Assembly: GCA_023055505.1 (NCBI GenBank)
Contig: JALIRH010000002.1
Coordinates: forward strand, 56,478,733-56,542,732
Direction: 5' to 3'
Length of the DNA: 64,000 nucleotides
From: Callipepla californica brunnescens
Taxonomy: Eukaryota > Chordata > Aves > Galliformes > Odontophoridae
Each line of letters starts with the position of its first letter. The first letter of the stretch is position 1. A model generated the notes under the pieces. It saw only the letters and a list, made by a program, of their open reading frames with translations, had not been told where the DNA came from and ran no database searches. Positions 62,401 through 64,000 of the stretch are shown in pieces. Made by a program: the position numbers and the translations under genes.

Positions 62401-63297
62401 GAACACAAAACACTCTAATGGTCCTCTAAGTCATAATCGGAATGTGTTTTCCCTTAGAAATAGATTAAAATCAAACACTGCAACAGCTTTCATCAGAACC
62501 ACCCTGGCATTTCATAGAACGGTCTGAGCTGGAAGGGACCTTAAAGACCATCTAGTTCCATTTCTTCTGCCAAGGGAAGGGACACCTTCCTCTACAGCAA
62601 GTTGCTCAAAGCCCCATCCAACCTGGCCTTGAGCACTTTTCATGTTACCAGAGAACTATTACTGTCATCTGGCATTACTCAAGAATGCTCACAAGCCACA
62701 TTAAGGATTTTAAATAAGGACTGAAATACGAAAGCATCACACAACTCTCCTCCCTGGTAATTATCTTCTTCCAGTAAAGAGAACTCCTTGTCTTCTCATT
62801 ACTAAGTCTTAAAATGTAAAAGAAGTGAAAACAGAAGGCGGGTAAAAGAACACATTAAATTTTAAGTATCAGCAGGATGAAGTTAGCATTTTTCCTAAAA
62901 ATGAAACAATTTTCAATGCCATGTGTGAAATTCAGTTTACCTGTATAAACACAACACGCTTGTAATAACCAAAGATTTAAGACAAAGTGACCCAGAAACA
63001 ATAAAACAACTCAACCTTTCCCAGTGCACAGATGTCACTTTGGAGAAACTTATCTTACCTTTGTTCTGCTGTATTTGCATTAGCCTCCACGTCACACCCA
63101 GCAGTCTATTCACCTGCTTGCTATTCAACCTGCTGCCATCCTGGAGAGTATCAGTCACAAATTTCCTTATCATGTCCAGCCAACCGGAATCCGCCTGAAG
63201 CGTTGAAGCACTTGCTAGTGAAACCATTATGTCACACAAGGTTAAGTTCAGCAAAAGATGGTCTACATTGTTTGATGATGTCGTACAAAACTTGTTG
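32312..63297 (-). CDS. TEX10: TEX10 (testis-expressed 10, rixosome subunit), last ten coding exons, 5'-partial
   Basis: Joined exons in transcript order: 63297-63059, 58567-58432, 55879-55704, 54636-54459, 43272-43184, 42077-41944, 34984-34904, 33743-33562, 33010-32800, 32425-32312. They give 512 complete residues and TGA, which fits the C-terminal half of the human protein (929 residues as I recall). Landmarks: [93 protein letters not shown]. This part is alpha-helical, Leu-rich, HEAT/ARM-like. The N-terminal Ipi1-like domain is right of the window. Known role: nuclear and nucleolar complex with PELP1, WDR18, SENP3 and LAS1L in ITS2 processing and 60S maturation; mouse Tex10 is also linked to stem-cell enhancers. 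No break is seen. Confidence 0.96.
32426..32799 (-). other. TEX10 intron, 0.37 kb
   Basis: The final short intron between the last two exons. No repeat or extra exon seen. Confidence 0.85.
32800..33010 (-). CDS. TEX10: TEX10 coding exon (window exon 9)
   Basis: Acceptor ctttctcccag, donor ATCATG|gtagga, one base then 70 codons. Encodes [27 protein letters not shown], and [11 protein letters not shown]. Leu-rich helices typical of this family. Confidence 0.96.
33011..33561 (-). other. TEX10 intron, 0.55 kb
   Basis: Unique sequence, nothing else recognised. Confidence 0.85.
33562..33743 (-). CDS. TEX10: TEX10 coding exon (window exon 8)
   Basis: Acceptor ttttaatccag, donor AAAAG|gtaatg, 60 codons plus two bases. 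Encodes [20 protein letters not shown] and [20 protein letters not shown]. The frame stays open upstream of the acceptor by chance. Confidence 0.96.
33744..34903 (-). other. TEX10 intron, 1.2 kb
   Basis: Contains a CR1 3' fragment at 34735-34846 about 60 bp from the neighbouring exon. The rest is unique. Confidence 0.8.
34735..34846 (-). mobile_element. CR1 LINE, 3' fragment, - orientation
   Basis: agaatcacaggatggcttgg, gttggaagagacctcaaagc and the C-rich continuation are the reversed CR1 3' UTR. It lies close to TEX10 window exon 7. Confidence 0.88.
34904..34984 (-). CDS. TEX10: TEX10 coding exon (window exon 7)
   Basis: An 81-nt symmetric exon (phase 0 in and out, 27 codons), acceptor ttaaaacag, donor TATCTG|gtaagt. 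Encodes [20 protein letters not shown] then TGICKYL, equal in length to the human segment (AVFHSLLVIPARSQNFDILQ...). Skipping it would keep the frame. Confidence 0.92.
37692..37713. repeat. A22 homopolymer
   Basis: Twenty-two A residues in a TEX10 intron. No retrocopied gene was recognised upstream of it. Confidence 0.9.
39845..40450 (-). mobile_element. CR1 LINE ORF2 (reverse transcriptase) relic, - orientation
   Basis: Read on the - strand, the stretch shows decayed CR1 ORF2 landmarks: a QHGF-like segment near 40425, FDTVSH near 40290, FISDLD near 40105, SKFA near 40070, then the downstream LHLG-like segment near 39945. Frames are broken by stops and shifts, so it is a dead copy truncated at both ends. 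The borders are estimates. Confidence 0.75.
41944..42077 (-). CDS. TEX10: TEX10 coding exon (window exon 6)
   Basis: Acceptor tttttctctag, donor ACAGAG|gtaata, 44 complete codons ending in phase 0. Encodes [11 protein letters not shown], then [20 protein letters not shown], matching human [20 protein letters not shown] with one difference. Confidence 0.95.
42078..43183 (-). other. TEX10 intron, 1.1 kb
   Basis: AT-rich unique sequence. No repeat family or additional exon recognised. Confidence 0.8.
43184..43272 (-). CDS. TEX10: TEX10 coding exon (window exon 5)
   Basis: Acceptor gttttgtgtag, donor TTATAG|gtaatt, 29 complete codons: [20 protein letters not shown] then FSFLFSTLI. The human counterpart has SSFSGWKYS and [14 protein letters not shown]. 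Confidence 0.94.
47925..47952. repeat. AT-rich simple sequence
   Basis: Imperfect TA/TATAAA repetition in the largest TEX10 intron. Confidence 0.75.
52610..52745 (-). mobile_element. Possible decayed CR1 fragment, - orientation
   Basis: tctgaacacagtaatccagc resembles the reversed CR1 segment usually reading like acacagtactccag. The flanks are too diverged to place by eye. Confidence 0.3.
53868..54140 (-). mobile_element. CR1 LINE, 3' part, - orientation
   Basis: Contains gttgctcaaagccccatcca, gcctggccttcaacgcttcc and ccttccctggatttcctgta, a well preserved reversed CR1 ORF2 end. The + frame across it is a shadow. Confidence 0.9.
54459..54636 (-). CDS. TEX10: TEX10 coding exon (window exon 4)
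   Basis: Acceptor gttgtttcag, donor CATGAG|gtaacg, 58 complete codons. Encodes [18 protein letters not shown] and [22 protein letters not shown]-rich compared with neighbouring exons (Ala, Leu and Arg codons). Matches human [17 protein letters not shown] and [11 protein letters not shown]. Confidence 0.95.
54637..55703 (-). other. TEX10 intron, 1.1 kb, nearly half CR1
   Basis: A CR1 copy at about 55212-55636 fills much of it; the rest is unique AT-rich DNA. Confidence 0.8.
55212..55636 (+). mobile_element. CR1 LINE, 3' end, + orientation (antisense to TEX10)
   Basis: Contains gtccagagaagggcaatgaa, gttcagcctggagaagagga and ggactggatgatcaaggcct and ends tgatgattctatgatt. It inserted within about 70 bp of the 5' splice site of TEX10 window exon 3. 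Confidence 0.92.
55704..55879 (-). CDS. TEX10: TEX10 coding exon (window exon 3)
   Basis: Acceptor cctttctttag, donor TATATG|gtaaga, 58 complete codons. Encodes [18 protein letters not shown] and [23 protein letters not shown]1 copy begins only about 70 bp beyond its donor in the following intron. Confidence 0.96.
55880..58431 (-). other. TEX10 intron, 2.6 kb
   Basis: AT-rich, with an AT microsatellite-like tract at 57446-57489 and an A run just after it. No mobile element recognised. Confidence 0.8.
57446..57489. repeat. AT-rich simple sequence with inverted symmetry
   Basis: Alternating TA with interspersed G and C (tatatgtata, catatatatg). It can fold back on itself. Confidence 0.8.
58432..58567 (-). 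CDS. TEX10: TEX10 coding exon (window exon 2)
   Basis: Acceptor tttctttctag, donor ATCAG|gtagaa. The 44 complete codons include [15 protein letters not shown] and [16 protein letters not shown], matching human [13 protein letters not shown] and [16 protein letters not shown]. Too short to appear as a long open frame; found by homology and phase. Confidence 0.95.
60344..60360. repeat. CAAA microsatellite
   Basis: Four tandem CAAA units. Confidence 0.85.
60750..60768. repeat. CAAA microsatellite
   Basis: Four tandem CAAA units directly left of a CR1 copy that starts at about 60785. Confidence 0.85.
60785..61520 (-). mobile_element. CR1 LINE, long 3' part, - orientation
   Basis: ctgaggttggaaaggacttc opens the element; ctgtcactgagcaccactga, ctccattctccaggctctct and gtactccatgtgacttaacc follow, all typical of reversed CR1. 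At about 0.7 kb it is the longest copy here. The right border is uncertain. Confidence 0.85.
62512..62645 (-). mobile_element. CR1 LINE, 3' fragment, - orientation
   Basis: catagaacggtctgagctgg, aagggaccttaaagaccatc and gttgctcaaagccccatcca are the reversed CR1 3' end. Confidence 0.9.
63059..63297 (-). CDS. TEX10: TEX10 coding exon (window exon 1)
   Basis: On the - strand the acceptor ctcctcattag precedes 63297 and the donor AAAG|gtaaga follows 63059; 79 complete codons. Encodes [20 protein letters not shown] and [20 protein letters not shown], nearly identical to the human protein as I recall it. Confidence 0.96.
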
Positions 63298-64000
63298 CTA
63301 ATGAGGAGCAGGAAGAAAAAGAAACATCTCAAAAATCATTCTACGTCTTTCAATATGCTGTTACTTTGACAGGAATTGCACTACGTAGGGAAACAAGAAT
63401 CAAAGCTCTAAATTGTGTCCCTATAGCTCTTGGGCATTTTTACCTTGACCTAGCAGCACTTCTGGGTGCCTTAAACAGGGAAAGGAATATCACAAAATGA
63501 CTCCTCACATTCAGATTCTCCTCTTGCATTTCTTTTCCTGAGAGGAATCACACTTTCTGTCACTACCACATAACAACAAGCACCATGAACAGAGAAAAAT
63601 TCATTTATGTACCTTTTTTCCCAACTCCTGTACAATAAGAAAACTATTAGCCACCATCACCATATCCCACCAAGGTTTGAAAGTCAAAATTGAGAGTTAC
63701 CATGAAATTTATCTGCAGAAAGCTGCAAATAGGAATGCCTAATTCGGAACACAGAGGTTTGAAATGATACAACAGAGCACGTGAAACTGCACAAACATTA
63801 AGTGCAGTCAATCTTCAATTCAATATAGTCAAATGTTACCATAAATGGAGATAAATCTCAACCTATAGGCCGCATCACTTACAGATCACAAACTCTAACC
63901 ATTTTTTCCATGTTCAGAAAATGCTGAGTTAAATGCTAGCAGTAGTACTATGACACAGATGCAGGCTGCTACCCATTTACATGGACTGCAACGGCAGAGA
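63298..64000 (-). other. TEX10 intron, partial
   Basis: Unique sequence up to the window edge. No exon encoding the human residues upstream of NNIDHLLLNL was found here, so the next 5' exon lies outside. Confidence 0.7.

Larger units (their letters stand above)
58568..63058 (-). other. TEX10 intron, 4.5 kb
   Basis: Contains CR1 fragments at about 60785-61520 and 62512-62645 and two CAAA repeats (60344-60360, 60750-60768). The rest is unique. Confidence 0.8.

Overview
The window is vertebrate nuclear DNA, almost certainly from a bird. It contains split genes with GT-AG introns of kilobase size and at least twelve dispersed CR1 retroposon fragments. Three end at tandem copies or variants of the ATTCTRTG octamer typical of avian CR1 3' ends. 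The species cannot be fixed from the sequence alone. There are no operons, CRISPR arrays, phage or plasmid modules.

Two genes fill the window and point at each other. From 585 to 31215 on the + strand lie the last ten coding exons of INVS (inversin, the NPHP2 protein of the primary cilium). They encode 804 residues: the C-terminal part of the ankyrin array, IQ motif 1, a long low-complexity linker, IQ motif 2 and a short basic tail. The first roughly 300 residues must lie to the left. From 63297 down to 32312 on the - strand lie the last ten coding exons of TEX10 (the Ipi1-like subunit of the PELP1-TEX10-WDR18 rixosome). They encode 512 complete residues up to the stop, and the N-terminal half lies to the right. 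All 18 internal exon junctions agree in reading phase, and no exon carries a frameshift or premature stop. The tail-to-tail INVS/TEX10 order is the same as I recall for human 9q31.

Layout: 1-31215 INVS exons and introns (CR1 at about 1.1, 4.7, 5.2, 16.1, 19.0 and 21.9 kb; a CTAT microsatellite at 19.3 kb). 31216-32311 is the 1.1 kb between the two stop codons, with a clear TEX10 poly(A) signal but no canonical INVS signal. 32312-63297 is TEX10 (CR1 at 34.7, 39.8-40.4, 53.9, 55.2, 60.8 and 62.5 kb; the 39.8-40.4 kb copy still shows reverse-transcriptase coding sequence). 63298-64000 is more TEX10 intron.

I found no previously undescribed system. The items most worth a second look are a possible alternative 3'-terminal exon of INVS at 28569-28759 that is in phase with the preceding exon, the unresolved INVS 3' end that may overlap TEX10, a 13-residue island conserved in the otherwise divergent inversin linker, and some GC-rich or homeobox-motif-rich intronic stretches that could be conserved non-coding elements. 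Comparisons with the human proteins are from memory, not from an alignment.
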